A stretch of DNA of 49,445 bases, taken from Pirellulaceae bacterium (lineage in GTDB: Bacteria; Planctomycetota; Planctomycetia; Pirellulales; Pirellulaceae). Below the pieces are notes generated by a model. It was given only the letters and a program-made list of their open reading frames with translations. It was not told where the DNA came from and made no database searches. Both the position numbers and the translations under genes were made by a program. Where the stretch lies: the NCBI GenBank assembly GCA_022446825.1, contig JAKVBY010000027.1, forward strand, positions 1 through 49,445, in the 5' to 3' direction. Position 1 is the first letter of the stretch; each line of letters starts with the position of its first letter. Positions 17,072 to 27,064 of the stretch are shown in pieces.

Positions 17072-17368
17072 CAAGCAAAGAGGTTGTCTCTCCATAAATC
17101 GGCGGCTCCGAATCTGCTTGTGCATGCTCACACAAGGCAAGGACGAAAGCACTTTTGAACGAGTCTCGAGCAACAGTGGCGAATCAACGTACTCATCGTT
17201 TGTTCCTGCTCTGTTTCCTCTGTTCAGGTGTGTGAGAGCAAGTTGGTGCGGTACGTTAGCCTCCATGTTCGGTTGACGCTGGTCAGCAAGGTAGCGTGGT
17301 GAAAGCTGTAAACACGTTGTTGCACTGCCAAGTTTTGGACCTTAGGGCGTGGGGTGAATCATTGCCGC

Positions 17369-18175
17369 TCATGAAGTCTTGCGCCTGACAATCCAGTCTC
17401 CGCACGCAGGCCAAAGTTGTGAAATTGCGAATAACCAACGGGCACGCTTCGGCACAATCAATTCGGGCCGTCGCAATTCACTGGCCCGGAGGATTTTTGC
17501 GGCGAGAAGCCTGGGAGAGATACTTTTCAGCTTGGCACCACCTGCCGGTTTTTTTGCGGAAGCGGGCAAATCAGCAGTACGCTGATCATAACGCTGACCC
17601 GCATCGTCACGTTTGATGGGCCCGGGGCAGACTAAAAGGACATGAACTCCTTGAGGACCTAATTCTAACCTCAATTGCTGCGAATAAGCGGCGATAGGGA
17701 ATTTACTAGCTGGGTAGGCTCCTAAAAAAGGAGAGGCTGTTTTTGATGCCAACGATCCAATGCTAATAATGTGACCTTGCGATTTGATGATGTGTGGCAT
17801 CGCAGCCTGGATGCAATTTACCGGACCTAAAAAATTTAGTTCTAAGAGTTCACGGAAAGTGTCTGGCGATGTCGAAATAGCGCGGCCTCGGTCTGATTTT
17901 CCTGCGTTGTTTACCAGCACATCTAATCGTCCAAACTTAGCAATGGTATTGTCGATTAATCGCTGCACATCGTTGGGGTTTGTTACATCTGTGGCAATGC
18001 CTGAGAGGTCCTGTGATCTTGTTGTGAGCTGGTCGACGGTGGCTGCGAGTCGATCTGGATTACGTGCGGCAATGACGACCTTGGCTTGGGCACCAGAAAA
18101 TGCTCTCGCAATCTCCAAGCCAAGGCCAGCAGATCCTCCGGTGACGATAACGACTTTGTCTTTCCAGTAACTCAC
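17369..18175 (-). CDS. Short-chain dehydrogenase/reductase
   Basis: This 268-residue NAD(P)-dependent classical SDR has the nucleotide motif TGGSAGLG (12-19), NNAG (89-92), catalytic Ser141, and Tyr154-x3-Lys158 (YPASK). The Arg-rich loop after strand 2 (AARNPDR) suggests NADP preference. The C-terminus is longer and basic (RARWLFAISQLWPACGDWIVRR) and may touch the membrane, as in acyl-chain or sphingoid-base reductases. The substrate cannot be assigned. It lies just downstream of the kinase gene in the same direction (84 bases). Confidence 0.85.
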   Translation of the reverse strand: MSYWKDKVVIVTGGSAGLGLEIARAFSGAQAKVVIAARNPDRLAATVDQLTTRSQDLSGIATDVTNPNDVQRLIDNTIAKFGRLDVLVNNAGKSDRGRAISTSPDTFRELLELNFLGPVNCIQAAMPHIIKSQGHIISIGSLASKTASPFLGAYPASKFPIAAYSQQLRLELGPQGVHVLLVCPGPIKRDDAGQRYDQRTADLPASAKKPAGGAKLKSISPRLLAAKILRASELRRPELIVPKRARWLFAISQLWPACGDWIVRRKTS

Positions 18176-18259
18176 GTCGACTTTGTAGAATCTATTGGGT
18201 TTAAGGGAGTTGTTAAAAGGGAAGTGCTATTGCTAATTTCCTGGTGAGTAGCATGCACC

Positions 18260-21200
18260 TTAGTTCAGCGGATGTCGACCGAAGAGCATACCAAGAACTG
18301 TTAGAATACTACCAGCCACGAGACTGCCAAGGTGGAATCGTTGAAATTCGATCCATGCAGGGATGCCTAACGATTCTCCGACTATCATCAAGGCGGCGGC
18401 GGGTATGACGAAAAAAGAGATCCGCCAGCCGAAAGCCAATGCGGAAGCTACCAAAACGATTCCGGCTAGGCCCGAATTGAAATTGTGAAAATACTTGGCT
18501 GCTAGATCATGAATGATCGGCAGATTCAGGGGTTGCGTTGGGTCTTCGGAAAGAAATTCTCTGAGTAAATTAGCTGGTTGGAGGTCATTGCTCGTTTGTG
18601 ACATCCACATGGTACAACCGGCGATGAGAAAACAGCCCAAGAGAAAACGGACACCGCTACCTAAAGCGAATGCAACAGGCCACGTAAAAACACGCAAAGC
18701 GTGGCGCTGAGTGTTGGCTTCACTTTTGGCTTCGGCCAACATGGATTTTTGCTGAGCTCGTTTTTCAGCTGCAGCGGCTTGCGGATCGAATGATTTGTCC
18801 GATGGTTGGGTGGCCGAAATGCGGGTAGCAACTGCCGCATCGATCATTGCCTGTGCACGGAACTCAGCTTTACTTTGAGCCTCACGAACACTGATTCCTG
18901 TGGCTTCTAAGCTTTGCTGTTCAACCTTCTGCAAGTAGTCTCGATTTTTCTTTTCTAGGTCGGCTTGGAGACGAGCGTTTATCTGACGGATGAGCCCGTC
19001 ACGCCAAGTACGAAACTGAGGCCTGCGCAGACCATCTTTTTGTAGCATCACTTGCCGCGTCTTAATCTTGGCTTCATAGCCGAACAGGTCTTCAAATAAT
19101 TCTTCCCAATGTTGGCCGCTGGATTGGCAAATAAATTCATGTACAGCTCCCTCGGCCATCCCATTGCTGCGCAAGTTTTTGAGTGTCGCTTGGATATTCT
19201 CAAGGGAAACGCGTCGTTGGTCGCGTAATTCTCGGTCGACGACAAGGTACAACGCAGCACCGGCGATTCCGCCCACAATCATCATTGCCAACCAAATCCC
19301 CAAGAGTCCTAAGAAATAAAAGATAAAAAGGAGTAAGAGGGAGCCAACCATTCCGGTGGCTTTCTCCGTCCAGTGTGCGGTGAACAGCAAAGCACGGCAT
19401 TTTCCAAAGAGATAGGTGCGGTCTTGAAGGCCACTGATGGTGAAGTAGCTTAGGATGGCCGCCAGTAACATCAGAAGCATTCCTGACGCGACGGACAGCC
19501 CCAGCAGAGGTAGACTGGCAAACGCTGCGAGAGTACAGGTCGATGTAAAAGCCCAGGAGGCAAAGCCTCGTGTTTTTGCGGCCGGAGCAGTATTGTAGGC
19601 GGCGACCCAACGATTGAGTTGGGCACTATCTTGATCTTCTGCGGGAGTATGGCGAGCGTTTCCTTTATCGAGCTTGCTGAGAAATGATTCCAGTACCTCA
19701 ATCACGGCGCCCAGATCTTCATAGCGCTCGGCAGGCTGCTTGGCGACCATTCTCTCGACAATCCCCGATAGTTCTGCTGGAATCTCTTTGACCACGGTAT
19801 CCAGAGGAGGCATTGGTTGACTGCGATGTTTCGTGATGACTTCGACAGCACTTGCGTCAGCAAAGGGAGGACGTCCTGCAAGCAGTACGTAGAGGGTACA
19901 GCCGAGCGAGTAGATGTCGGCACGGTGGTCCACGTGAGCGGCATCTTGGGATTGTTCCGGGGCCATATAGGCAGGAGTACCCATGGAGGCGTTGGCCAAG
20001 GTGACCGATGCGCTGGCATCTGCGAGTTTTGAGCGTGAGGCAGCTTCATCAAAACTAACGTCTTCTTCTTCAAGTAATTGGGGTGTTTTAACGAGGCCCA
20101 GGTCGGCTACTTTGACGACCCCTAATTCATTCAGCAGCAGATTGGCAGGTTTCACGTCTCGATGCACCATGCCATGGTTGTGTACGAATTGTAGACCACG
20201 AGCAGCTTGCAGAATGAAGCCAACAGCTCGTTTGGGTTGGAGTTGTCCTTCTCGCTCAAGTAGTTTGGCCAGAGATTCGCCACGAACAAATTCCATACTA
20301 AAAAAGTTGATGCCTTGATCTTCATCGAGGTCATAAACTTGTACCACGTTGTGATGAATTAGTTGCGCGGCGGCATAGGCTTCGCGAGTGAAACGGGCAA
20401 CAAATCGTGGGTTGTCAGACCACTGTGCCTGAATCGTTTTTAAGGCCACGGTACGGTCAAGAGACAATTGGGTTGCTTGATAAACAGTACCCATGGCCCC
20501 ACGCCCGATTTCATGAACGATTTTGTAACCACCAAGACGTTTAAGCATTCCTGGTGGATCAAGCCCTGAAACCTTTGATGAGCCACTGACCAAAGAAAAA
20601 TCAACGGAATCATCCTGCGCATGGCTTTCGTCTGGGCGCGTTGGATCCGCACCGTCAAAACTGCTTTTGTGTTCGACTGTCGCGGTTGCCCAGGTAGCTC
20701 GGGTTGGCCGGCTATCAGTCGAAATTTTTTGTGGCTGTGAAGTAGCTGTGCCTTGTTGCTGGTCATCGGGAGCATTCTGTGGATCCCGCTGCTGGGTTGG
20801 GACGGCTGTGGCAGCAGTGTCCGAGGCACCATCATGAGGATGGCTGGGGGAAATCGGTTGAATCAGATCGGGAGCAGCCGGGGACTCGTAATCTGCAGTG
20901 ATCGTTTTTTCAATTTGGTTCTGTGGTGCGGTGGGTGGATTGGAGATCTCGTAGTCTGCTGGGAATGTCTTTTCCGCTTCTACTGCAGGTTGTTCACTAC
21001 GGGACAATTTGTCGTTGGAATCCGTCGCTGGGAAGGTGGGAGTGTGAGAACTTTCATAGTCCGCCACAATGCTTTGCTGATCCGATGGTGTCGATCGATG
21101 TGGATCAGGAGAACGTTCCGCTTCCGGCCCTGAGGGATGACTATATCCTATGGCTGACAGTGGTCGAACGATCAAGTCTTGAGGGGAATCTTTCCCCACG

Positions 21201-21307
21201 ATCACAACAAAGCGTTGCGCGCAATGCACACACTCAGTTTGATAGGTGCCCGGTTTTGCTTCTTTTACCCGCCTTTTTGTTTTGCAGTAAGGACAAGCAA
21301 TTTGCAT
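18260..21307 (-). CDS. Membrane Ser/Thr protein kinase with zinc-ribbon head
   Basis: The 1,015-residue kinase starts with a CPYC...CVHC zinc ribbon (Cys5, 8, 26, 29), then a 200-residue acidic, Pro/Gln-rich linker. The linker holds three ADYE motifs (82-85, 117-120, 138-141), each preceded by a Thr, Ile or Val-rich lead. The Hanks-type kinase domain spans about 260-540: GRGAMGTVY, Lys290 in VALK, HRDVKPAN, DLG in place of DFG, and MAPE. Hydrophobic segments at about 582-626 and 652-691, then a coiled-coil/basic stretch, and further membrane segments from about 860 to the end make it a multi-pass protein. The target is unknown. The SDR gene follows 84 bases downstream. Confidence 0.9.
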   Translation of the reverse strand: MQIACPYCKTKRRVKEAKPGTYQTECVHCAQRFVVIVGKDSPQDLIVRPLSAIGYSHPSGPEAERSPDPHRSTPSDQQSIVADYESSHTPTFPATDSNDKLSRSEQPAVEAEKTFPADYEISNPPTAPQNQIEKTITADYESPAAPDLIQPISPSHPHDGASDTAATAVPTQQRDPQNAPDDQQQGTATSQPQKISTDSRPTRATWATATVEHKSSFDGADPTRPDESHAQDDSVDFSLVSGSSKVSGLDPPGMLKRLGGYKIVHEIGRGAMGTVYQATQLSLDRTVALKTIQAQWSDNPRFVARFTREAYAAAQLIHHNVVQVYDLDEDQGINFFSMEFVRGESLAKLLEREGQLQPKRAVGFILQAARGLQFVHNHGMVHRDVKPANLLLNELGVVKVADLGLVKTPQLLEEEDVSFDEAASRSKLADASASVTLANASMGTPAYMAPEQSQDAAHVDHRADIYSLGCTLYVLLAGRPPFADASAVEVITKHRSQPMPPLDTVVKEIPAELSGIVERMVAKQPAERYEDLGAVIEVLESFLSKLDKGNARHTPAEDQDSAQLNRWVAAYNTAPAAKTRGFASWAFTSTCTLAAFASLPLLGLSVASGMLLMLLAAILSYFTISGLQDRTYLFGKCRALLFTAHWTEKATGMVGSLLLLFIFYFLGLLGIWLAMMIVGGIAGAALYLVVDRELRDQRRVSLENIQATLKNLRSNGMAEGAVHEFICQSSGQHWEELFEDLFGYEAKIKTRQVMLQKDGLRRPQFRTWRDGLIRQINARLQADLEKKNRDYLQKVEQQSLEATGISVREAQSKAEFRAQAMIDAAVATRISATQPSDKSFDPQAAAAEKRAQQKSMLAEAKSEANTQRHALRVFTWPVAFALGSGVRFLLGCFLIAGCTMWMSQTSNDLQPANLLREFLSEDPTQPLNLPIIHDLAAKYFHNFNSGLAGIVLVASALAFGWRISFFVIPAAALMIVGESLGIPAWIEFQRFHLGSLVAGSILTVLGMLFGRHPLN

Positions 21308-21445
21308 GGGGAAACCAACACAGGGATTCAGTCCCGCAAAACGCCAGCTATAGAGAAAGCAAGTCGCAAAAACGGGTGGTTGTTTTTATTCTAGTTCGGA
21401 CGATTATCGTGGCTGCGAATTTGAGTCACAGTGATCGCGCAGTTT

Positions 21446-22837
21446 CTAGATCACAATCTCATATCCGGCACGTTGTTCGCGGGCTTGCCAGGCATTGGCC
21501 TCATCATCACCGACGATTTGTTCTAAGGCGGGATCCCATTGTATGGATCGGTTGAGTCGTAATGCGATGTTCGATAAGTGACACGTTGTCAAAGCTCGGT
21601 GATGTGTGAAAACATCGGAGATGGGATCTTCACGTGTTTTGATACAGTCGAAAAAGTTCCGCATGTGGGCGTTTCCACCACCCGGCTCTTTTCCCTTATA
21701 GAGAGAATTCAGTAAACCTTCAGGCAGTGGATTATCCTTTAACGCGTCAATTGCTTGGCCCGCGATTTTCCCTCGATTAACGATAAAACGTCCCTTGGTT
21801 CCTTCGAACATGAGTCCATTATCGAAGCCTAGGTCTTTGCAATCCTGTCGGATGTACATCTCAATATTATTGGGAAACAGAACCTTGATGTTGAATTTAG
21901 TCGCCGTATTGTAACGGTCATCGAGAGTCGGTTGGCCTGCTTTGAACTCCATCGGATGTTCCACCATTAGGGGCTCCAGTGCCAGCGGTCCTTGGCCTTC
22001 ACCTAGCTGATCGATTCCCCACTGGCCAATATCTACGTGATGCGCGCCCCAATCGGTAAGTTTGCCACCTGAGTATTCATACCACCAACGGAATTCATAG
22101 TGACAGCGAGTTTTGCGCCCGCCCTCCTTGTTGATTCGATAATCTACGAGCGGTGCTTGACCTAACCATTTTTCCCAATTCAGGTGAGATGGGGGTGTGG
22201 CAACAGGAATCGCACCACTTGTGGGTGATCCTCCGATGGCAACATGAACTTTTTGTACGTCACCAATTCGCCCTGCGCGGATAATTGCGACCGCTTGCAG
22301 GAAACGCAGGCCCATTTCGCTACGTTGTTGTGTTCCCACTTGAAAGACGCGTTTTGTGTCTTTAGCGACTTGGCAGATCTTTTTGCCTTCGTCGATCGTT
22401 AAGGAAAGTGGTTTTTCACAATAAACGTCTTTTCCCGCCTGCATTGCTTCGATGGCAATCTTTGAATGCCAATGGTCGGTCGTGACGATGGTGACCACGT
22501 CAATATCTTTACGGTCAAGGATGCGCTGATAATCTTCGTAGACTTTCGGTGTTGTGTTCTGGATCTTTTCGACTCGCTGCGCGGCACTCCCTACATGGCT
22601 TGCATCCACATCACATACGGCCACACAATCGGAAAATTTCATGGCATTCGGTCCAACAGCTCCCCAGCGACTTCCCGTACCGATGCATCCCAACTTCAAG
22701 CGGTCGACAGGTTTCGTTGCCGCCGAATCTTCGGTACCGAACAAATTCGGTGTGAAGAAATAGGGACTTCCTAGAGTTGCACCTGTGACGCCGGTCGATT
22801 TCTGGAGAAACTTTCGGCGGGTTGTTCTACGAGCCAT
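21446..22837 (-). CDS. Tat-exported Gfo/Idh/MocA family oxidoreductase
   Basis: The 463-residue protein begins with a twin-arginine signal ([14 protein letters not shown]), so it should be exported folded with its cofactor. The NAD(P) fold starts [12 protein letters not shown] near residue 50. The EKP motif is present ([10 protein letters not shown]), and the substrate half has [24 protein letters not shown], common in planctomycete glycoside or sugar oxidoreductases. The family oxidises or reduces sugars and cyclitols; the substrate here is unknown. It is a single minus-strand gene with no clear operon partner. Confidence 0.88.
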   Translation of the reverse strand: MARRTTRRKFLQKSTGVTGATLGSPYFFTPNLFGTEDSAATKPVDRLKLGCIGTGSRWGAVGPNAMKFSDCVAVCDVDASHVGSAAQRVEKIQNTTPKVYEDYQRILDRKDIDVVTIVTTDHWHSKIAIEAMQAGKDVYCEKPLSLTIDEGKKICQVAKDTKRVFQVGTQQRSEMGLRFLQAVAIIRAGRIGDVQKVHVAIGGSPTSGAIPVATPPSHLNWEKWLGQAPLVDYRINKEGGRKTRCHYEFRWWYEYSGGKLTDWGAHHVDIGQWGIDQLGEGQGPLALEPLMVEHPMEFKAGQPTLDDRYNTATKFNIKVLFPNNIEMYIRQDCKDLGFDNGLMFEGTKGRFIVNRGKIAGQAIDALKDNPLPEGLLNSLYKGKEPGGGNAHMRNFFDCIKTREDPISDVFTHHRALTTCHLSNIALRLNRSIQWDPALEQIVGDDEANAWQAREQRAGYEIVI

Positions 22838-22938
22838 GTGATTATTTCCATCTAGAGAGGTGAAAACGGACCTGTTCTGGGAGAATCCGAGGGGAAACGC
22901 CTACCAGTAGTCTAGTGGTCCCGAAAGCTCATTGCTAC

Positions 22939-23502
22939 TCATTGGGACGCGACGGCGTGGAAAGTGACCTGCCAGGAAACGTCGTAGTTGGGGGACCACT
23001 TTCGTTGTTCCGTACGATGATAGCGCAGAGGATATCCTCGTTCTTTGTCAAAGGCAGCCCGAAGCGTCAATTGAGGGGTTTGGGAAGCTTGTTCCGCAGC
23101 AAACATCTCCACATTTTCCAGATCGATGGCCATTGTGTTGAACATGCCGGAAACGGACCAAGTATCAAATGTTCGTCGTTGCTTCAAGGGTTGACCATTT
23201 CGAGTAGCGGAAATGACGTTTCCAGCACGTACGACAATCCGATAGGTTTCCTCTTGACGAGTTGAAACAGCAACTTCGACATCGTAGTTGGTGAGGCCAT
23301 GTTGTTGCCATCTCTGTTGGGCTGCTGCGAACTCGACTGGCGTTAGCAGCGGCAGCCGCGCACCGGGATCGCGTAAGCGAATTGTCAAGACCAGAGTCAG
23401 GATGAACAAAGCCCCCAGCAATATCATTAAACCTATGCGTCGCAGACGCGCCAGCTTGGTCAGAGATTTTCGGACGTGAGAGGCCTCAGAACGACTGTTC
23501 AT
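22939..23502 (-). CDS. Membrane-anchored DUF6174-like protein
   Basis: The 187-residue protein has one N-terminal transmembrane segment (IGLMILLGALFILTLVLTI, about 28-46), then a soluble domain. The domain pattern, QRWQQHGLTNYDVEV ... YRIVVRAGNVISATRNGQPL ... WSVSGMFNTM ... KERGYPLRYHR, resembles DUF6174, whose function is unknown. I assign this from pattern memory, not a search. It lies divergent from pyruvate kinase. No ribosome-binding site is obvious. Confidence 0.65.
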   Translation of the reverse strand: MNSRSEASHVRKSLTKLARLRRIGLMILLGALFILTLVLTIRLRDPGARLPLLTPVEFAAAQQRWQQHGLTNYDVEVAVSTRQEETYRIVVRAGNVISATRNGQPLKQRRTFDTWSVSGMFNTMAIDLENVEMFAAEQASQTPQLTLRAAFDKERGYPLRYHRTEQRKWSPNYDVSWQVTFHAVASQ

Positions 23503-23707
23503 GATTAGGATGACGTCGCCGTTTTCGCATCGCCAAAAAAAGGGGAGTTCCGATCAAGGGACTAGCGGCAAATGGAGGTAGTTGTTTGCCATTTAACTTG
23601 GCTTTTACTGTCCGTGAACGCTTGAAGACCGAGAGGTCACAACGTTTAATGGTCTTGCTTGAGTTCATTGTGTCGGAGCCAATATCTACCGTCAATCTAG
23701 GTTATCA

Positions 23708-25153
23708 ATGCCTGTAAATTCCATTCAACCTCCACTGGCGAGAACAAAAACCATTGCCACTGTGGGGCCCGCTTGTGACCAGACTCCTATTTTGAAGGAA
23801 TTAATCGCAAATGGCGTCAATATATTTCGCCTCAATATGGCACACGGTAGCCGGCAAGAGCATGAGCGGATTATAGAGCATATCCGAGCAGCGAGTGATG
23901 AGGCCGATCATACGGTTGGCGTTCTTGTCGATCTGGCTGGTCCGAAGATTCGCCTCGGTGAATTGTATGAGGATCCCACCATTTGTGAGTCCGGCGACGA
24001 GTTCTTATTTGTGCGCGGTGACACAACGAATTCGAGAAATGAATTGCTCAGCAACTATGCCACTTTGGTCGATGAGTTGACGGTTGGCGATTGTGTTATG
24101 TTGGCAGATGGTGTTGTCAGTATGCGCGTCATCACGGTCGACGAAGATCGCGTCCGGTGTCGAGTCAACGACGGTGGCATGTTACGTAGTCGCCAAGGAA
24201 TCAATTTGCCGGGTGTCAAACTCAGCGTGCCGACGATGTCGCATGAGGACCGCAACAATGCGATTTGGGCTGCGACTGTAGGGGCGGACTTTGTCAGCCT
24301 AAGTTTTGTTCGTTCGCCGGAAGAAATCCTGGAACTTAAAGAGCTTTTGATTGCGCAGCGGTCGAGTGCTTTGGTGATCGCAAAAATCGAGAAGAGTGAA
24401 GCGTTGCAGAGGCTAGACGAGATTGTCGCGGTGGCAGATGGAGTCATGGTAGCACGGGGGGATTTAGGTGTTGAAACCGATGTGGCCGAGATGGCGGTGG
24501 TGCAAAAGCGGATTATCTCTACCTGCCAAAGCCATTTGAAGCCTGTGATTGTTGCGACTCAGATGCTGGACAGCATGCAACATTCGTTACGGCCAACGCG
24601 GGCAGAGGCCACCGACGTTGCCAATGCGATTTTGGATGGTGCCGACGCATGCATGTTGTCGGGTGAAACTGCCATTGGTAACTTTCCACGTGAAACAGTG
24701 ACCATGATGAATCGTATTATGTTGGCGACGGAACGATTATTGGTTGATCGGCCAGCTCAAGAAGTAGCGACTGTTGCCCTCTCGGGGATTCAGCCCATCA
24801 GTTCGGCGACCGTTTTTGGGGCGGCGCAAATTGCGGAAAAAATTCAAGCGAAATTAGTCGTCGTGGCAACCAGGTCGGGAGCAACCGCTCGGGTTAAATC
24901 GAAACAACGCGACTTTATTGCAACGATTGGGGTGAGTCAGAACGCAGAAGCACTGCAGCGCATGACTTTGTTTTGGGGGATCACCCCTCTAGCCCATGCA
25001 CCGGTCGATGATCCGGTGCAACTGCACGAGTTCATTACGGCCTGGGGCCGTCGCTACGAGCTGTTAGAGGTAGGTGATCGGATTGTTTATGTTACGGGCA
25101 CTGACGTGGTCCAAGGAACGCACAATCGCGTGGATCTCAAAGAGGTCCGTTGA
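23708..25153 (+). CDS. pyk: Pyruvate kinase
   Basis: Pyruvate kinase transfers phosphate from phosphoenolpyruvate to ADP, the last step of glycolysis, in the cytoplasm. The 481 residues match the family. Visible landmarks are ARTKTIATVGPAC at the N-terminus, IFRLNMAHGS, DLAGPKIRLGEL, the catalytic-site signature IAKIEKSEAL, GVMVARGDLGVE, and MLDSMQHSLRPTRAEATDVA...SGETAIGNFP. The C-terminal domain is present. It is one of only three plus-strand genes. Its last 17 bases overlap the end of the convergent membrane-protein gene. Confidence 0.97.
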   Translation: MPVNSIQPPLARTKTIATVGPACDQTPILKELIANGVNIFRLNMAHGSRQEHERIIEHIRAASDEADHTVGVLVDLAGPKIRLGELYEDPTICESGDEFLFVRGDTTNSRNELLSNYATLVDELTVGDCVMLADGVVSMRVITVDEDRVRCRVNDGGMLRSRQGINLPGVKLSVPTMSHEDRNNAIWAATVGADFVSLSFVRSPEEILELKELLIAQRSSALVIAKIEKSEALQRLDEIVAVADGVMVARGDLGVETDVAEMAVVQKRIISTCQSHLKPVIVATQMLDSMQHSLRPTRAEATDVANAILDGADACMLSGETAIGNFPRETVTMMNRIMLATERLLVDRPAQEVATVALSGIQPISSATVFGAAQIAEKIQAKLVVVATRSGATARVKSKQRDFIATIGVSQNAEALQRMTLFWGITPLAHAPVDDPVQLHEFITAWGRRYELLEVGDRIVYVTGTDVVQGTHNRVDLKEVR

Positions 25154-25736
25154 TCTCTGAAGTAGGTTTGACCGCCGAGGGATGTGGTTTGCTGTCGCGC
25201 GTCGCTTGCCAGATTGTTGTAGTGGAGACTTGAATAAAACCTGCGGAAACAAAGGACCAGATACCACCGAGGACGGCGCAGCCGAGGAGGCCAAGTACGG
25301 CAGTCAGGAAGTCGAGTTCGGGCCATGTTTCGATCCAAAGGAGGTAGATTCCCACCACGGTACCTCCGACCGCACCAGTCACTGTAGAAACCAGGAGCGG
25401 TAAACCTAGAGGTCGACGTTTGCTGAGTTGTGTTGTCGGCGCATAGTCTTCCGCTTTAATATTGCGACGGTTCCAGTTCCCGAGGAGAAACGGGCGCCCG
25501 TGCTCATCAATGGGAGTATCGCCACATTGGCGTAGACGTGTGCCGATGGCGTTTCCTGCGACATGTGCAATGATCGCTAAGGCAAAAAGAATAATAATGG
25601 CTGTGGGATAGGCACCAACGGACCGTGCGGCAGCCAGGATGGTACCGATCAAGCCAACAAGGAGAAACAGGGTTCTCAAGCGTAGTTGGGGCGGACGCAG
25701 GTGAGGACGATGATCGTCTTGGGCAATGGGGGGCAT
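25137..25736 (-). CDS. Hypothetical multi-pass membrane protein
   Basis: The 199-residue protein has four hydrophobic segments, near 22-38, 44-64, 110-133 and 140-167. The first follows LRLRTLFLLVGLIG, the LRTL-type membrane start seen in many planctomycete membrane proteins. A polar loop (DTPIDEHGRPFLLGNWNRRN) separates the pairs. No family is recognised. It is convergent with pyk, overlapping its 3' end by 17 bases. Confidence 0.65.
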   Translation of the reverse strand: MPPIAQDDHRPHLRPPQLRLRTLFLLVGLIGTILAAARSVGAYPTAIIILFALAIIAHVAGNAIGTRLRQCGDTPIDEHGRPFLLGNWNRRNIKAEDYAPTTQLSKRRPLGLPLLVSTVTGAVGGTVVGIYLLWIETWPELDFLTAVLGLLGCAVLGGIWSFVSAGFIQVSTTTIWQATRDSKPHPSAVKPTSEINGPL

Positions 25737-25936
25737 GATGCAATTTTAGAGAGATGGCAATCGATTCACCAAGATGGAATTGTGAGTGCAGGTTTGCACC
25801 AGGTGCGGTATCTCATGAGTTCCCCGATTTTTGGGAGCGTTTATGCCCAGCAGGCGAATTGATTGAGGAGTTGTGGTCACCAGAAGCAGGCAGCGATCGT
25901 AGTTTTTACGACATTTTATGTTGACTGAGAGGCCGA

Positions 25937-27061
25937 TCACTTGGTGTTGAAAATCTCGGAAATAGCAACCGCTCGGTGCTCTTGTGCTGATAAATAACAA
26001 GCATCGACCAAAGCCATCGTTTTAAGGTTATCGTGTCCACTTATTTCAGGTTCGCGATTTGTCTCTAACGCGCAGAGCAATTCGGCCATGGGACCGACGA
26101 ATGCGTCAGGAAACCAAACTTCCTCCCAGCGTGGTTGCAGCCATTTTCCAGGCAGGTGAGTTGTTGTGTAGTCGAGTGTACTCGGTGTCCGCGCCGGATA
26201 ATTGGGCCAGCCGATGCTGCCCCGTGCCAGGCCATCCGTACCTTCAACACGCCAATGGATTCCTATATCGGATTCGGCGCCGTTTTCGGCCGGGCCCGTC
26301 CAAACATCGTCCCAGCCTGCCGCTCGTAAGCCGTGCTCATATTCTAGGATGTACAGGCAAATCCCATCGGTGTGGGGAAAGCTTTTCTCGGTTCTGGGAT
26401 CGGGTCGAAAACTAGCAAAGACGCGTTGGGGATCGCCAAACCAGTAACGAAACGTGTCCAGGTGGTGGATGGACATGATTCTTAGCGTTACCCACCCAAG
26501 TCTCTTTTGCCATGGCATCCAGTGCGGAATGGCACGCATGTCGATCGTGCCGAAGACGGCTTCTCCCAGCAGGCCTTCTCGGAGTAAATGGTTACATGCA
26601 CGTACGGATTGATCATAACGCATGTTTTGATTGACCACTAAAGTGATGCCGGCTTGCTGGCACATCTGAACGATGGTTTTGGCTTCTGCATAGTTAAGGC
26701 CGAGTGGTTTTTGGGCCAGGATTCCCCGGATGTGATCGTGATGTTTCACGGCTTTTTGAATGATTCCAAGTTGCTTGTCGGGGGGGACCGCAATGTCAAT
26801 AACTTCGATTTCCGGATCAGCGAACAATTCGTGGCAGGTTGCATAGACTTTGGAGATGCCGTGTCGATCAGCCGCGGTTTGCGCCGATTTCAAGGTTCGA
26901 GAGGTGATGGCAATCGGGTTGAAGCCTGCTTGTCGATAGGCGACAAGGTGGCAATCCGACATGATGAATCCGGCCCCGATGCAACCAATCGGCACATCTC
27001 TGCGTTGAGGTAGCTCGGGAAGGTAGTCAAGTTCGACGCCCCTGGTGTTCTGGTTCGTCAT
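25937..27061 (-). CDS. Gfo/Idh/MocA family oxidoreductase, cytoplasmic
   Basis: The 374-residue protein lacks a signal peptide. It has the NAD(P) motif [15 protein letters not shown] near residue 26 and the substrate-binding half with MDFQ-like [15 protein letters not shown]. The usual EKP motif reads AQKPLGL here, so the acidic residue before Lys-Pro is a Gln while Lys is kept. It starts three bases after the stop of the isomerase-like gene, so the two form a tight operon. Such pairs commonly work on inositol or sugar derivatives; the actual substrate is not known. Confidence 0.85.
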   Translation of the reverse strand: MTNQNTRGVELDYLPELPQRRDVPIGCIGAGFIMSDCHLVAYRQAGFNPIAITSRTLKSAQTAADRHGISKVYATCHELFADPEIEVIDIAVPPDKQLGIIQKAVKHHDHIRGILAQKPLGLNYAEAKTIVQMCQQAGITLVVNQNMRYDQSVRACNHLLREGLLGEAVFGTIDMRAIPHWMPWQKRLGWVTLRIMSIHHLDTFRYWFGDPQRVFASFRPDPRTEKSFPHTDGICLYILEYEHGLRAAGWDDVWTGPAENGAESDIGIHWRVEGTDGLARGSIGWPNYPARTPSTLDYTTTHLPGKWLQPRWEEVWFPDAFVGPMAELLCALETNREPEISGHDNLKTMALVDACYLSAQEHRAVAISEIFNTK

Positions 27062-27064
27062 AAA

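Noticed and set aside
17115-17136. Hairpin CTTGTG/CACAAG after the sulfotransferase gene
   Set aside because: The stem is only 6 bp with no T-run; too weak to call a terminator.
23486-23695. 69-codon minus frame overlapping the DUF6174-like start by 17 bases
   Set aside because: It has one possible hydrophobic segment and a basic tail, but there is no ribosome-binding site, and the position coincides with the pyk promoter region. It is possible but not supported.
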